Origin: Vibrio sp. LaRot3
GTDB taxonomy: Bacteria; Pseudomonadota; Gammaproteobacteria; Enterobacterales; Vibrionaceae
Length of the DNA: 64,000 bases
Direction of reading: 5' to 3'
Assembly (NCBI RefSeq): GCF_027587025.1
Contig: NZ_JAPPTI010000001.1
Coordinates: 248,001-312,000 of the forward strand
Shown piece by piece: positions 27,519-36,903 of this stretch. The position numbers were made by a program, and so were the translations under genes. Each line of letters begins with the position of its first letter. Within the stretch, counting starts at the first letter, position 1. The notes under the pieces are model-generated. The model was not told the DNA's origin and did no database searches. It saw nothing but the letters and a program-made list of their open reading frames with translations.

Positions 27519-29318
27519 TTAGTTACTTTTAGTGTAAAAGCGTTGTAATTCAGTTAAGCCTTGCATCAATACAGGTAGTGCAGGGTTTTCATCACGTAGA
27601 CGTTGATAATTGCTGTCATACAGCTTGTAGTTACCGAACTTATCGATCACTGTGGTGTTTTTGTTGGTGATCAGTGCTAGCTCATGATAATCACCGGCCA
27701 GTACCCATTTGCGAGATTTTTCATCAAACAAGTTTCGGCCACTACTGAAGTCGGTCGGGTTTGATGAAACGCCCAAGAGGTCTTGCATCAATGTCACAGA
27801 GAAATCGAGATGGCTCGTGCGGTGGTTGTATTGTGCAGCCACTTTACCCGGCCAATGCATAACCATTGGGACTTGCAGTTGGTAACGGCTGTAGTTGCTG
27901 TTTGCACCCCAGCTGTTGGTTTTGGTCTCGTTAAACTCAGTACCGTGATTCGATGTAATCACAATTACAGTGGAATCGCTGATGCCGAGTTGTTCAATTT
28001 TGTCGAATAGGTGCGCAAGCTCAGTATCGGCGTTAGAAACCGATTGTTGGTAGCTGCTGATTAATGCTTCTGTACTGTTACCAGAGCTGTGAGCGTAATC
28101 TGAAAAATTATCGAGTGTGGTGAGTTCGATAAAGCTAAACCAAGGTTGGCTAGCGTTCGCGGCGACCCAATTGGACCACGCATTGATCGCTGCATTGTCA
28201 GCAGACTGAGTATCAGTAAGCTCCACATTATTAATGCTTAAGCCATTGAACACGATGTCACTAAACACCGAGTCACTGAAATTGTCGCCACTGAACAAGC
28301 CAAAGCTGTAATTTTGGTCTAGTAGTGTTTCTACCATAATTGGTAGAGATTCTTGCTCTTTGATGCTGCTTGCATAGCTGCTTGGCAAGCCATAAAACAG
28401 ACCAAATACACCCGTGCTATCGTTACTTGAGCTGAAGTGGTTGTTAAAGCTCAGGTTATCAATTGAGAATTGGAAAGCGTTAGGCATTGATGATGCGTTA
28501 AGTGCATCAGAACGTAAGTTATTAACGCTCACTACCAACACATTCAGAGGATTAGCGCGACGGCTAAACTCGATGGTTTCAAGTGGGTAGCGAACTAATT
28601 CTGCCTCGCCTAAGTTGGCGGCTTGACGTTTTAGGTACTCTTCTCTGTCTAACAGGCCATGTTTCTCCATGAATGACTTCGCGGTCATAGGGTAAGAGAG
28701 CGGGAAGTTAGCACGCTGAGAGGTAATCGGATTGTAAAAGTACGCATCCGCCCAAACGTAAATCATATGGCTTGAAATAAAGCAGACGAAGAACACAGCA
28801 GCGATAGGGCGGCCAATGTGTTTATGCGATAGTTTACGTTGTTTACGCCAAACCCACTCTGAGAGCGCAAGCTCGATCAAAAAGATGAGTGGCAGAACAA
28901 CAAATAAGTGCTGTAAATCAGCGCTGATGGCACTGCTTTTTTCAGCAAAGAGCACTTCCCATACCACAGGCGTGAGGTGAAGGTTAATGCTTTGATACGC
29001 TTGGGTATCGATAAGGAGTAGGGTAAGACCTATGGTCACCAAACAGACAGAAAGTAAGCGAAACAGCTTACGTGATGGCACCACAAAGGTTAACGGAAAC
29101 AGGACCAGTAGATATAAGGCAAAGACGAGAAAGCCAAAGTGACCCACCCATGAGGCGGCTAAGTAAACTTGGCCGAGTAGGGTTTCTGGCCATGGAGACT
29201 GGGTAATATAGCGAGTACCAATAAGCATGGCTGCAATGATATTGAAAAAGGCAAACCAGTGGCCCCAACCCACTAGGCGTGAAACACGCTCTCCGTATGA
29301 ATTTCCGTTATCTACCAT
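27519..29318 (-). CDS. yejM: Inner-membrane DUF3413/sulfatase-domain protein YejM (PbgA/LapC)
   Basis: A 599-residue envelope protein. In enterobacteria YejM senses periplasmic-leaflet LPS and, through YciM/LapB and FtsH, controls LpxC stability. The N-terminal DUF3413 part has five transmembrane helices in the first 190 residues. A sulfatase-like periplasmic domain starts near residue 250 (LNVLVVSVNNLRSDAL). Its first metal-binding position reads Asn rather than Asp, in line with YejM being a non-catalytic sulfatase fold. VVITSNHGTEFNETK keeps the fold's C-terminal signature. It follows yejL with the normal yejL-yejM order. Confidence 0.93.
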   Translation of the reverse strand: MVDNGNSYGERVSRLVGWGHWFAFFNIIAAMLIGTRYITQSPWPETLLGQVYLAASWVGHFGFLVFALYLLVLFPLTFVVPSRKLFRLLSVCLVTIGLTLLLIDTQAYQSINLHLTPVVWEVLFAEKSSAISADLQHLFVVLPLIFLIELALSEWVWRKQRKLSHKHIGRPIAAVFFVCFISSHMIYVWADAYFYNPITSQRANFPLSYPMTAKSFMEKHGLLDREEYLKRQAANLGEAELVRYPLETIEFSRRANPLNVLVVSVNNLRSDALNASSMPNAFQFSIDNLSFNNHFSSSNDSTGVFGLFYGLPSSYASSIKEQESLPIMVETLLDQNYSFGLFSGDNFSDSVFSDIVFNGLSINNVELTDTQSADNAAINAWSNWVAANASQPWFSFIELTTLDNFSDYAHSSGNSTEALISSYQQSVSNADTELAHLFDKIEQLGISDSTVIVITSNHGTEFNETKTNSWGANSNYSRYQLQVPMVMHWPGKVAAQYNHRTSHLDFSVTLMQDLLGVSSNPTDFSSGRNLFDEKSRKWVLAGDYHELALITNKNTTVIDKFGNYKLYDSNYQRLRDENPALPVLMQGLTELQRFYTKSN

Positions 29319-29345
29319 GTACTGTTCTTGTTTCCGCTTTATATA

Positions 29346-29570
29346 TTAGTGAGCTTTGTCTTCAATTGAAGACATAAGCGCTTGTGCAAATTTCTCTGCA
29401 ATTGCTTTTCTTTGGCCTGTACCAACATTCTTATTAATAACATTGGTAGCGATGTTGCCAGCAATCATTAGGCTTAGGTCTGGACCTGCGCCATGTTTTT
29501 CGAGCACAGCTGCGACTTCAGTTAGAATGTTTTCAAATTTTTCGTCGCTGTATTTAGATGTAATCGGCAT
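29346..29570 (-). CDS. yejL: YejL family protein (UPF0352)
   Basis: A 74-residue cytoplasmic helical protein of unknown function. The start at 29570 ([11 protein letters not shown]) matches the family; an open stretch upstream to 29588 does not. Typical segments are [17 protein letters not shown] and [12 protein letters not shown]. It sits between yejM on the same strand and yejK on the opposite strand, the arrangement found across gamma-proteobacteria. Confidence 0.92.
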   Translation of the reverse strand: MPITSKYSDEKFENILTEVAAVLEKHGAGPDLSLMIAGNIATNVINKNVGTGQRKAIAEKFAQALMSSIEDKAH

Positions 29571-29656
29571 AAAGACTCTAATGAACAATAGTAAAGCGGC
29601 TTATGATAACCTACAATGCGGTGCAACTGAAACAGAGAACGACGATAAATTTCATC

Positions 29657-30658
29657 ATGAGTTTGCACCTTTCTAACGTTATCCTACACCAACTGCAAAA
29701 AAATGATTCTGAAGAGCTTACGGTTAATTTCCGTTCAGAGTCTTTAGCAAACGACAGTTCTAGTGAAAGCTTAGTCGCTGAACTGCATCGTGTATTCAAT
29801 TCTAAAGCCGGTAAAGGCTTTGGTTCATTTAAATCAGACAGCGATTTTCAAGTCTGGTTGCAAGAACTTCGCCAGCAAAAGAGAGATTTTTACGATTTCT
29901 CTCAAATTAGCGCGAATCGTCTGAAAGACGAGCTAGCAAAATACCCATTTGCCGATGAAGGCATTTTAGTGTTTGCTGAGTATCAATCTCTAGCTACAGA
30001 TTACCTGTTTGTCGCAATTATTCCATCAAATCAGAGTCTTAAAGTGACAGAAGGCTTAGATATTAGTGCAACTGATTATCTTGACCTGTCTAAAATGGAT
30101 ATTGCCGCACGTATCGACTTGTCGAGTTACGAAAATGACAAAGAATCAAACCGCTATCTTACTTACATTAAAGGCCGCGTAGGTCGTAAGGTTGCTGATT
30201 TCTTCTTGGATTTCTTACAAGCGGAAGTCGGCCTTGATACTAAGCAGCAAAACCAAGTGTTGATGCAAGCGGTAGAAGATTTTTGCTCTGACTCTAAATT
30301 AGAGAAAGAAGAAGCACTGAGCTACAAGAAGCAAGTTGCCGATTACTGCAACGAGCAAATCAAATCGGGCGACGAAGTGTACGTGAAAGAGCTATCTGGT
30401 GAGCTGCCAGCTTCTCAAGACGGTACGAGCTTTTTAGATTACACCCAAGATCACGGCTACGAATTGGAAGAAAGCTTCCCTGCTGATCGAGCGACAGTGC
30501 GTAAGCTGACTAAATACGTAGGCGCTGGTGGTGGCTTGAATGTGAGCTTTGATAGCATGTTGTTGGGCGAGCGTATTTTCTACGATCCAGAAACCGATAC
30601 GTTAACCATTAAAGGCACGCCACCAAACTTGCGAGACCAACTTAGCCGTAATCGCTAA
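29657..30658 (+). CDS. yejK: Nucleoid-associated protein YejK (NdpA)
   Basis: A DNA-binding nucleoid-associated protein of 333 residues, the size of E. coli YejK. The start at 29657 (MSLHLSNVILHQL) fits the family N-terminus; the longer frame to 29603 does not. Family segments such as FAEYQSLATDYLFVAII and ADFFLDFLQAE are visible. Divergent from yejL with about 85 bp between starts. A terminator follows at 30684. Confidence 0.93.
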   Translation: MSLHLSNVILHQLQKNDSEELTVNFRSESLANDSSSESLVAELHRVFNSKAGKGFGSFKSDSDFQVWLQELRQQKRDFYDFSQISANRLKDELAKYPFADEGILVFAEYQSLATDYLFVAIIPSNQSLKVTEGLDISATDYLDLSKMDIAARIDLSSYENDKESNRYLTYIKGRVGRKVADFFLDFLQAEVGLDTKQQNQVLMQAVEDFCSDSKLEKEEALSYKKQVADYCNEQIKSGDEVYVKELSGELPASQDGTSFLDYTQDHGYELEESFPADRATVRKLTKYVGAGGGLNVSFDSMLLGERIFYDPETDTLTIKGTPPNLRDQLSRNR

Positions 30659-30683
30659 AGACGCCTTGTTATGAGTAAATAAG

Positions 30684-30711
30684 TGAAACCCCGCCTAGTG
30701 CGGGGTTTCGT
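30684..30711 (+). terminator. Terminator of yejK
   Basis: Stem gaaaccccgc / gcggggtttc with a short loop. Confidence 0.85.
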
Positions 30712-30823
30712 TTATCTAGAGGTAAGCAAAGTTAGATTTGCAACAATTTGAGTATCATAAACTGTACAGTTTCGCTTTTGCATATATGCTTGTATTTAAG
30801 GGAATTTAAGCATTCGCGAGTAC

Positions 30824-32110
30824 ATGATGGATAAACTACAACTAAAACTTGGCTGGGTATTGGTGCTGGTATGGATGATCGGCATTACGGTTATCGTCAC
30901 TAACTATCGTTCTACTTCTGTGATGATGGATAAGGTCGAGCAGTTAGATAGCAAGATTGATGCGCTGCGTAGCCGGCTCTTTTTTGATGCGCCATATCGA
31001 ATCCACTTTGCGACCGAGCAAAAAGCAGAGTTGGAAAAAATCATCCAACTAAAAGGCGAGTTAGAGCAGCAGCAAGGCAAAAGTTGGTTTGAGCCAGATG
31101 TCCAACAGTTATTGTTTACCACAGACCGATTCGTCGAACATAGCCAAGCTTTTGTTGCTAACGAGTTGGCGCTGATTGATTTAATTGGCCAGATCCAAAC
31201 GAGCCGAGATTATTACATTGAACAGCCACAAATGGCGTTGTTGTATTACCAACTCAGTGCCAACGTGTTTGAGGCCATGTTCTCTTCGCAAAGCTCGACT
31301 TCAACCGCCTATCGTCATCTTGATGCCCTTTATGCGGAGTCGGTGAAACTGCCGGAGACGGATAAACAACGACTTCAATCGGCGTTAGCCAAAACGTCTT
31401 TAGTGATGGGTGGCTATGCGCAAGGCGCATTTTTAGTAGGTAAACTGATTGACCATACCGTGCACGATGAAGTGGTCGGTGTCGAACGTCAGTACCATCA
31501 ATTATTACAAACCCATCTAATGATCGGTGCTTTGTTTAGCGGCGGCTTGATGATAGCGATGGTGCTATTGTGGCAATCGTCTCAGCGACGAAGCGATAGC
31601 CATGATGCCGCTGAGCCTCAGATAGCGTCGTCAGTGAATGTTGTAGAAGATTCAGAGCAAAGACAAAGTGCAATGGTCTCTATTATTGAAGAACCCCAGC
31701 CTGAACCTGTAGAAGAGCCCGTGACTGCTGAGCCACCGGAAGTTAACGATAATGTTGCCAGCTCCGGCAGTGAAATTGACTTCGACTCGATGCTGGATTC
31801 ACTGGGTGACGATCGAGAATCAATGTGTATGCTACTGGAAGTGTTTATTGAAGATCATGCCAATGATGTTGCAGACATCAGTCGACTGCTGAGTGATTCA
31901 CCTGATGAGGCAATGCGAAAAGCGCATAGCTTAAAAGGTGTTGGGGGTAACCTTGGTGCAATGAACTTACGTGAAGCGGCAGGCAAAATAGAAACCGCTA
32001 TCAATCAAGATGTTACTCAAGTACCTGCATTATTAAATGACTTAGACGTACTTTTATCTAAAGCGTTACAAGAAGCGCAGCAGTTCTTAGATGAAGAACA
32101 AGCGGCTTAG
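30824..32110 (+). CDS. Membrane protein with C-terminal Hpt phosphotransfer domain
   Basis: A 428-residue protein that looks like a phosphorelay component without its own kinase. It has a transmembrane helix at about 8-25, an alpha-helical periplasmic sensor-like domain (about 27-225), and a second helix at 228-247. A disordered Glu/Pro-rich linker (about 255-325) leads to an Hpt four-helix domain. The phospho-accepting histidine is His368 in KAHSLKGVGGNLGA. No DHp, HATPase or receiver domain is present, so a separate hybrid kinase must phosphorylate it. It is monocistronic, with a terminator at 32130. Confidence 0.82.
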   Translation: MMDKLQLKLGWVLVLVWMIGITVIVTNYRSTSVMMDKVEQLDSKIDALRSRLFFDAPYRIHFATEQKAELEKIIQLKGELEQQQGKSWFEPDVQQLLFTTDRFVEHSQAFVANELALIDLIGQIQTSRDYYIEQPQMALLYYQLSANVFEAMFSSQSSTSTAYRHLDALYAESVKLPETDKQRLQSALAKTSLVMGGYAQGAFLVGKLIDHTVHDEVVGVERQYHQLLQTHLMIGALFSGGLMIAMVLLWQSSQRRSDSHDAAEPQIASSVNVVEDSEQRQSAMVSIIEEPQPEPVEEPVTAEPPEVNDNVASSGSEIDFDSMLDSLGDDRESMCMLLEVFIEDHANDVADISRLLSDSPDEAMRKAHSLKGVGGNLGAMNLREAAGKIETAINQDVTQVPALLNDLDVLLSKALQEAQQFLDEEQAA

Positions 32111-32129
32111 TGACTCTTGTCATACAAAC

Positions 32130-32156
32130 AAAAAGAGCGCCAACTAGGCGCTCTTT
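32130..32156. terminator. Bidirectional terminator between the Hpt gene and nhaC
   Basis: Stem aaagagcgcc / ggcgctcttt between convergent genes. Confidence 0.8.
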
Positions 32157-32175
32157 GCTTATCGAGTTCAGGAAG

Positions 32176-33606
32176 TTAAGCCGTTTGCTTTTCTAGCTCA
32201 ACGCTCTCTTCACTTGCGGTTGCTGTCGGCTCGCATTTATCAACAAACCAACCCATGTATGAGCTAATAATCGTTACGATGATACAAACAAAGCTCAACC
32301 ACATGAACGGTGCGTAAGACAGGGTTGCCACGCCTAAAATGCTCGCCATGTAGATACCGTTATCACTCCACGGCACCATACCTGATGTTAGCGTGCCACC
32401 AAACTCTGCGTTACGAGATAGGTTTTTACGTTGGTAACCTAAACGGTCGTAGTTCTTAGCACAGATTTTTGGCGTTAGAATCAGTGAAACGTACATCGCA
32501 GAGCCGAATACGTTACCCATAAACGCAGTACCAATGGTAGAAGTCGCTAGAGAACCTGCGCTTTTAACGCGGCGTTCAAACAGTTTAGCGATAGTCTCAA
32601 GTACGCCCACTTTGTCTAGTAGACCACCAAAACCAAGACCAAACACAATTACTGCAACCGAACCCAGCATCGAAGACATACCGCCACGGTTAAGAATCGA
32701 GTCAATAAAGTCTACGCCTGAAGAAATCGCAAATGGTGCCCACGCGGTGTTAAACGCGGTTAGGAAGTCCACATCTTGAACCATCACAGCCCAAACGATA
32801 CCCAGTAGAGAACCAAAGCTGATTACTGGGAAAGAAGGCATACGCATCGCAAGCAGCGCTAGTACGATAACTACTGGAATAAAGGATAGCGGTGTGATGT
32901 AGAACTGGTTATCCATCGCTTCGATAACGCCTTGCACCTGAGACATATCAACGTTACCCGCGTAGTGGAAGCCAAATAGGGTAAACAGAATACCAGTGAT
33001 GATGTAGCTGATCAGTGCGATTGGCAGCATGCCTTTGATGTGTTCCATTACTTCTACGTTAGACATAGAAGAAGCAAGGATCACTGAGTCAGACAATGGA
33101 GACATTTTATCGCCAAAGTAACAACCAGAAAGAATTGCACCAGCGGTAATAGGAGCAGGAACGCCAAGGCCCTGACCAATACCCATCATTGCAATACCTG
33201 CTGTACCTGCCGCACCCCAAGATGTACCTGTCGCTAGTGCGGTTAGAGAACAAATGATCATGGTAGCAAGAAGGAAGATAGAAGGATGAATTGCTTTTAG
33301 ACCATAGTAAATGATGGTTGGAACAATACCGCCAGAGATCCAAGTACCGACGAGTGCGCCGACAGCTAGAAGGATAAGTACTGCACCTAGGCCATTAGAA
33401 ATGCCATTCAGTGCTGCTTTTTCAAGTGCTTTGTATTGGTGACCTAAACGTAAGCCGAGCACAATAATAATGAACCAGCCAATGTACAGGGCAAGTTGAA
33501 TAGGTAAATCCAGCTGGGCTGTAAACGAGAAAGCCAACAGTAGGAAGATACCAAGGGACACGACTACTTGAATCATGTTCGGTAAACGTGGGGTAAGTTG
33601 CGTCAT
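32176..33606 (-). CDS. nhaC: Na+/H+ antiporter NhaC
   Basis: A 476-residue, roughly 11- to 12-helix inner-membrane antiporter of the NhaC family that exports sodium in exchange for protons, important for a marine bacterium. The start at 33606 (MTQLTPRLPN) follows agagg by 6 nt; an upstream ATG at 33642 has its purine run touching the start codon. Family segments include TGTSWGAAGTAGIAMMG, GAILSGCYFGDKMSPLSDS and GMVPWSDNGIYM. It is divergent from asd. No lysine riboswitch, which regulates some nhaC genes, could be recognised upstream. Confidence 0.93.
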   Translation of the reverse strand: MTQLTPRLPNMIQVVVSLGIFLLLAFSFTAQLDLPIQLALYIGWFIIIVLGLRLGHQYKALEKAALNGISNGLGAVLILLAVGALVGTWISGGIVPTIIYYGLKAIHPSIFLLATMIICSLTALATGTSWGAAGTAGIAMMGIGQGLGVPAPITAGAILSGCYFGDKMSPLSDSVILASSMSNVEVMEHIKGMLPIALISYIITGILFTLFGFHYAGNVDMSQVQGVIEAMDNQFYITPLSFIPVVIVLALLAMRMPSFPVISFGSLLGIVWAVMVQDVDFLTAFNTAWAPFAISSGVDFIDSILNRGGMSSMLGSVAVIVFGLGFGGLLDKVGVLETIAKLFERRVKSAGSLATSTIGTAFMGNVFGSAMYVSLILTPKICAKNYDRLGYQRKNLSRNAEFGGTLTSGMVPWSDNGIYMASILGVATLSYAPFMWLSFVCIIVTIISSYMGWFVDKCEPTATASEESVELEKQTA

Positions 33607-34155
33607 AGCGAGCCTCTTATCTGCTTTAAACCGACCATCCACCTAACTCTGTTAGTGAGCTTGTACTAACTCTTTGACCCATATAAAGATTGACGACATT
33701 AGGAGTGAAGTCGGCATGGGTAATAGTTTCAATAACTATGCGCAAAGAATTGCTTAACAGCGAATGATACGAGAATTAACTCTTCTTGAGTATGCAGCGC
33801 ACTTTACCTTAGCTAGTCTTTTATTTCGAGAAAATGTCATTTTGTTGTGATTTATTCGAGTTTATTGCTCGTTTTGTGGTTAAAAATATCGCAACTGGTT
33901 AATGTGATGTGTTTTTTATGTTTTGTAACGTGATTTTTATGTGTTACTGATGTTTTGTTATCTTTTCTAAAATTGGTTGTTTTGGTTTTTAAAATAACAA
34001 CTGGCTTTTTTCTGTTCAAAATGGATTTTTTTCGCCGATTTTGGATAAAAGCGATGAAAAGATGTAGCAAAGCATGATTTTTCGCTTGAGATTTTGCTGT
34101 GAAAATTGAAATATTGAGAAAACGAGTTTTAATTTTTACACGGAGAGTATGAGAG
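33607..34155. promoter_or_regulatory. nhaC-asd divergent intergenic region with T-rich asd leader
   Basis: About 550 bp without a convincing gene. From about 33780 to 34120 the plus strand is very T-rich with almost no C (runs such as tttttatgttttgtaacgtg), which is unusual for this window. A 120-residue open frame on the minus strand here reads only as Lys/Thr/Asn-rich translation of that composition. The region must carry promoters for both genes; none is assigned. Confidence 0.5.
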
Positions 34156-35277
34156 ATGAGAGTAGGTTTAGTTGGTTGGCGCGGTATGGTGGGTTCTGTC
34201 CTAATGCAGCGCATGGTTGAAGAGAAAGATTTCGACCTAATCGAACCGGTATTTTACAGCACGTCACAAATTGGTATTCCTGCACCTGTATTTGGTAATA
34301 AAGAGTCTGGTCTTCTTCAAGATGCGTTTGATATCGAAAGCTTGAAGCAACTAGATGCAGTTGTAACGTGTCAAGGCGGCGGTTACACAGAGAAGGTGTA
34401 CCCTGCGCTGCGTCAAGCAGGTTGGAAAGGTTACTGGATTGATGCCGCTTCTACTCTACGTATGGAAAAAGATTCGATCATCACGCTAGATCCAGTCAAC
34501 CTAAGCCAAATTCAACAGGGTATTCACGCAGGCACAAACACCTTTGTTGGTGGTAACTGTACCGTGAGCCTAATGCTGATGGGGCTAGGTGGTCTGTTTG
34601 AAAAAGGCCTAGTTGAGTGGACTAGTGCAATGACGTATCAAGCGGCATCGGGTGCGGGCGCTCAAAACATGCGTGAGCTTATCTCACAGATGGGTGTGAT
34701 TAACGATTCAGTCAGCTCTGAGCTGGCTAACCCAGCAAGCTCTATTCTAGATATCGATAAAAAAGTGGCAGATACCATGCGCGCTTCGTCTTTCCCTACC
34801 GATAAGTTTGGTGTGCCTCTAGCGGGTTCACTTATCCCTTGGATTGATGTGAAACGTGAAAATGGTCAGAGCAAAGAAGAATGGAAAGCGGGCGTTGAAG
34901 CAAACAAGATTCTTGGTTTCCAAGATGCGCCAGTACCAATTGATGGCACTTGTGTCCGTATCGGTGCGATGCGTAGCCACTCTCAAGCGCTAACCATTAA
35001 GTTAAAACAGAATGTACCTATGGATGAGATCGAAGAAATTATCGCGACTCATAACGATTGGGTAAAAGTGATTCCGAACGATCGCGATATCACTGCGCAA
35101 GAACTGACACCTGCAAAAGTAACGGGCACTCTTTCAATTCCAGTAGGTCGCCTACGTAAGATGGCGATGGGGGATGACTTCCTTAACGCATTCACTGTCG
35201 GTGACCAATTGCTATGGGGCGCTGCTGAACCGCTTCGTCGTACATTGCGTATTATTCTGGCGGAAAAACAGTCTTAA
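34156..35277 (+). CDS. asd: Aspartate-semialdehyde dehydrogenase
   Basis: Reduces aspartyl-4-phosphate to the semialdehyde, the branch to lysine/diaminopimelate, threonine and methionine. The 373 residues match the long Gram-negative form. The cofactor segment [17 protein letters not shown] is at the N-terminus, the catalytic Cys is in GGNCTVSLM near residue 136, and the active-site His is in [13 protein letters not shown] strong ggagag site precedes the start. Some vibrios carry a second asd elsewhere; this is the E. coli-like form. Confidence 0.97.
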   Translation: MRVGLVGWRGMVGSVLMQRMVEEKDFDLIEPVFYSTSQIGIPAPVFGNKESGLLQDAFDIESLKQLDAVVTCQGGGYTEKVYPALRQAGWKGYWIDAASTLRMEKDSIITLDPVNLSQIQQGIHAGTNTFVGGNCTVSLMLMGLGGLFEKGLVEWTSAMTYQAASGAGAQNMRELISQMGVINDSVSSELANPASSILDIDKKVADTMRASSFPTDKFGVPLAGSLIPWIDVKRENGQSKEEWKAGVEANKILGFQDAPVPIDGTCVRIGAMRSHSQALTIKLKQNVPMDEIEEIIATHNDWVKVIPNDRDITAQELTPAKVTGTLSIPVGRLRKMAMGDDFLNAFTVGDQLLWGAAEPLRRTLRIILAEKQS

Positions 35278-35302
35278 ACGAATCAATTCAGTACATCAAT
35301 AC

Positions 35303-35328
35303 AAAGCGCCTTTTTGGCGCTTTTTTTA
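35303..35328 (+). terminator. Terminator of asd
   Basis: Stem aaagcgcc / ggcgcttt with a T-run. Confidence 0.9.
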
Positions 35329-35395
35329 TAAACCGCTGACAGATAACTGACTTTTCCCCTTTACCGTGACCCCGTTTGTAACTCGGGGAAAAACA

Positions 35396-35920
35396 ATGAA
35401 AGCAAAAAGTAGTGGCTTTACCTTAATCGAGCTAATCGTCGTGATTGTGATCTTAGGGATCTTGGCTGTGGTTGCCATGCCAAGATTCATCAGTATGAGC
35501 AAAGAGGCTAACGTCGCGACATTAGAGGGGCTATCAGGGGCTGTGCATGATGCAATTGAATTGGCTCATGACAAAGCGGTTATTGAAGGTAAGCAAGATG
35601 AGCCTTCTTATACCATTGATGGTTATGGTTCGCTTCAATATGGTTATCCAGCAGTAAACAAGCAAGGTCTGGTGGAGTTTATGAACTTCGATGGCGGCTA
35701 CCATGATTTGACCAAAGAGTGGGTGTGGGCTGCACACAATAACGGGAATGTTAATGACCCTGATTACTGGATCGCTACCCATTCAAGTTACCTAAAAGAT
35801 TACACAGGCAGTGACTTTAATAGCAAGATTATGGCTACGGAATGCTACGTACAATACGTTGCGCCAATGCAGGCGGACGATGATTACAAGCTTGTTACCA
35901 TCATTGATGGCTGTAAGTAA
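35396..35920 (+). CDS. Solitary type IV pilin-like protein (MSHA type)
   Basis: A 174-residue prepilin. From the ATG at 35396, a seven-residue basic leader (MKAKSSG) precedes the prepilin peptidase motif G|FTLIEL with the Glu at mature position 5, then a hydrophobic helix ending near residue 28. The C-terminal part has a cysteine pair (TECYVQY and DGCK) able to form the D-region disulfide typical of MshA-like pilins. The gene is flanked by terminators and stands apart from any pilus assembly operon, so it must use machinery encoded elsewhere. The role is unknown: minor pilin or alternative major subunit. Confidence 0.85.
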   Translation: MKAKSSGFTLIELIVVIVILGILAVVAMPRFISMSKEANVATLEGLSGAVHDAIELAHDKAVIEGKQDEPSYTIDGYGSLQYGYPAVNKQGLVEFMNFDGGYHDLTKEWVWAAHNNGNVNDPDYWIATHSSYLKDYTGSDFNSKIMATECYVQYVAPMQADDDYKLVTIIDGCK

Positions 35921-35944
35921 TTTGCGTCTCAGCGTGATGACAAA

Positions 35945-35974
35945 CAAGGGTGCCAATTGGCACCCTTGTTTTCT
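35945..35974. terminator. Terminator after the pilin-like gene
   Basis: A perfect 24-bp palindrome (caagggtgccaa and its complement) followed by tttt, between convergent pilin and channel genes. Confidence 0.85.
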
Positions 35975-36008
35975 ATTTGTTTCTTTTCAGTACGGATAGC
36001 GAGTTTGG

Positions 36009-36860
36009 CTATTCATCCTTTTCATCCGCTCTTACTATTCGTTGATCGGGCTCTGCTAATTCACTGCCGCAATATTTACAGTGCATCGCATCCGACTCGT
36101 GACCGGCTTTTGAACAGTTCGGGCATTTCACTAACTCACGGTGTGATTTCATCTCTTGGTTGAGCTCAGCCGTGATGATACCGGTAGGAACAGCCAAAAT
36201 AGAATAACCCAGCAGCATCGTTAATGAAGCGACCGCTTTACCTAATACTGTTTGTGGAACAAGGTCGCCATACCCAACGGTAGTAATGGTCACAATTGCC
36301 CAGTAGATACTCTGAGGAATGCTGGTGAAGCCATTTTCTGGCCCTTCAATCACATAGATTAGCGCACCAAAGATAGTCACTAAAATGGCAACGGTATTAA
36401 AGAAGATGAAGATCTTACGTTTTGCCATCAAAAGTGAGCGCAGCAAAATGTTGGAATCTTGCAAATAACGCACGAGCTTCAATACACGGAAGATCCGCAT
36501 TACGCGCAGCAGTCGAATCACACCCATAAAGGCGACTGAAGGGAAGAAAAACGCCAAGTAGGTTGGCAAAATGGCCAATAGATCAATCACGCCATAAAAG
36601 CTGGTGGCATAAGATTTTGGTTTGGGCGAGCAATACAGACGTAATAGGTACTCTAAGGTGAAAATAGCGGTAAAGCCATATTCGAAATAGCGAAGTTGCT
36701 GTGCCCATACTTGACTGACCGAAGGCAACGACTCCAAAACCAAGACGACCAGTGAAGCGAGTATCGCAACGATAAGGCTAATATCGAACGCACGACCGCC
36801 AGAGGTGTGAGTACCAAAAATAATGACGTAGAGGTGATGTTTTAAAGGTTGTCTAGACAT
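36009..36860 (-). CDS. Voltage-gated-type potassium channel with C-terminal zinc ribbon
   Basis: A 283-residue ion-transport-family protein with six transmembrane segments. An S4-like helix carries regularly spaced arginines (IRLLRVMRIFRVLKLVRYL). The pore loop has the K+ selectivity filter TVGYGD near residue 200, followed by the S6 helix. After the pore a soluble tail contains two CxxC pairs (CPNCSKAGHESD then CKYCGSE), a zinc-ribbon module uncommon among well-studied Kv channels. It may act as a gating or assembly domain. The gene is convergent with the pilin. Confidence 0.9.
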   Translation of the reverse strand: MSRQPLKHHLYVIIFGTHTSGGRAFDISLIVAILASLVVLVLESLPSVSQVWAQQLRYFEYGFTAIFTLEYLLRLYCSPKPKSYATSFYGVIDLLAILPTYLAFFFPSVAFMGVIRLLRVMRIFRVLKLVRYLQDSNILLRSLLMAKRKIFIFFNTVAILVTIFGALIYVIEGPENGFTSIPQSIYWAIVTITTVGYGDLVPQTVLGKAVASLTMLLGYSILAVPTGIITAELNQEMKSHRELVKCPNCSKAGHESDAMHCKYCGSELAEPDQRIVRADEKDE

Positions 36861-36903
36861 GTTAGGGCTAAGTTGATCAACATTAGCCCTATATTATCAG
36901 AGA

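Noticed and set aside
33607..33830. Lysine riboswitch upstream of nhaC
   Set aside because: Some vibrio-type nhaC genes are lysine-riboswitch controlled, but on reading the minus strand I could not find the conserved L-box blocks or helices; only short unrelated matches were seen.
33852..34214. 120-residue minus-strand ORF before asd
   Set aside because: Lys/Thr/Asn-rich translation of a T-rich spacer; it overlaps the asd start and has no ribosome-binding site or domain.
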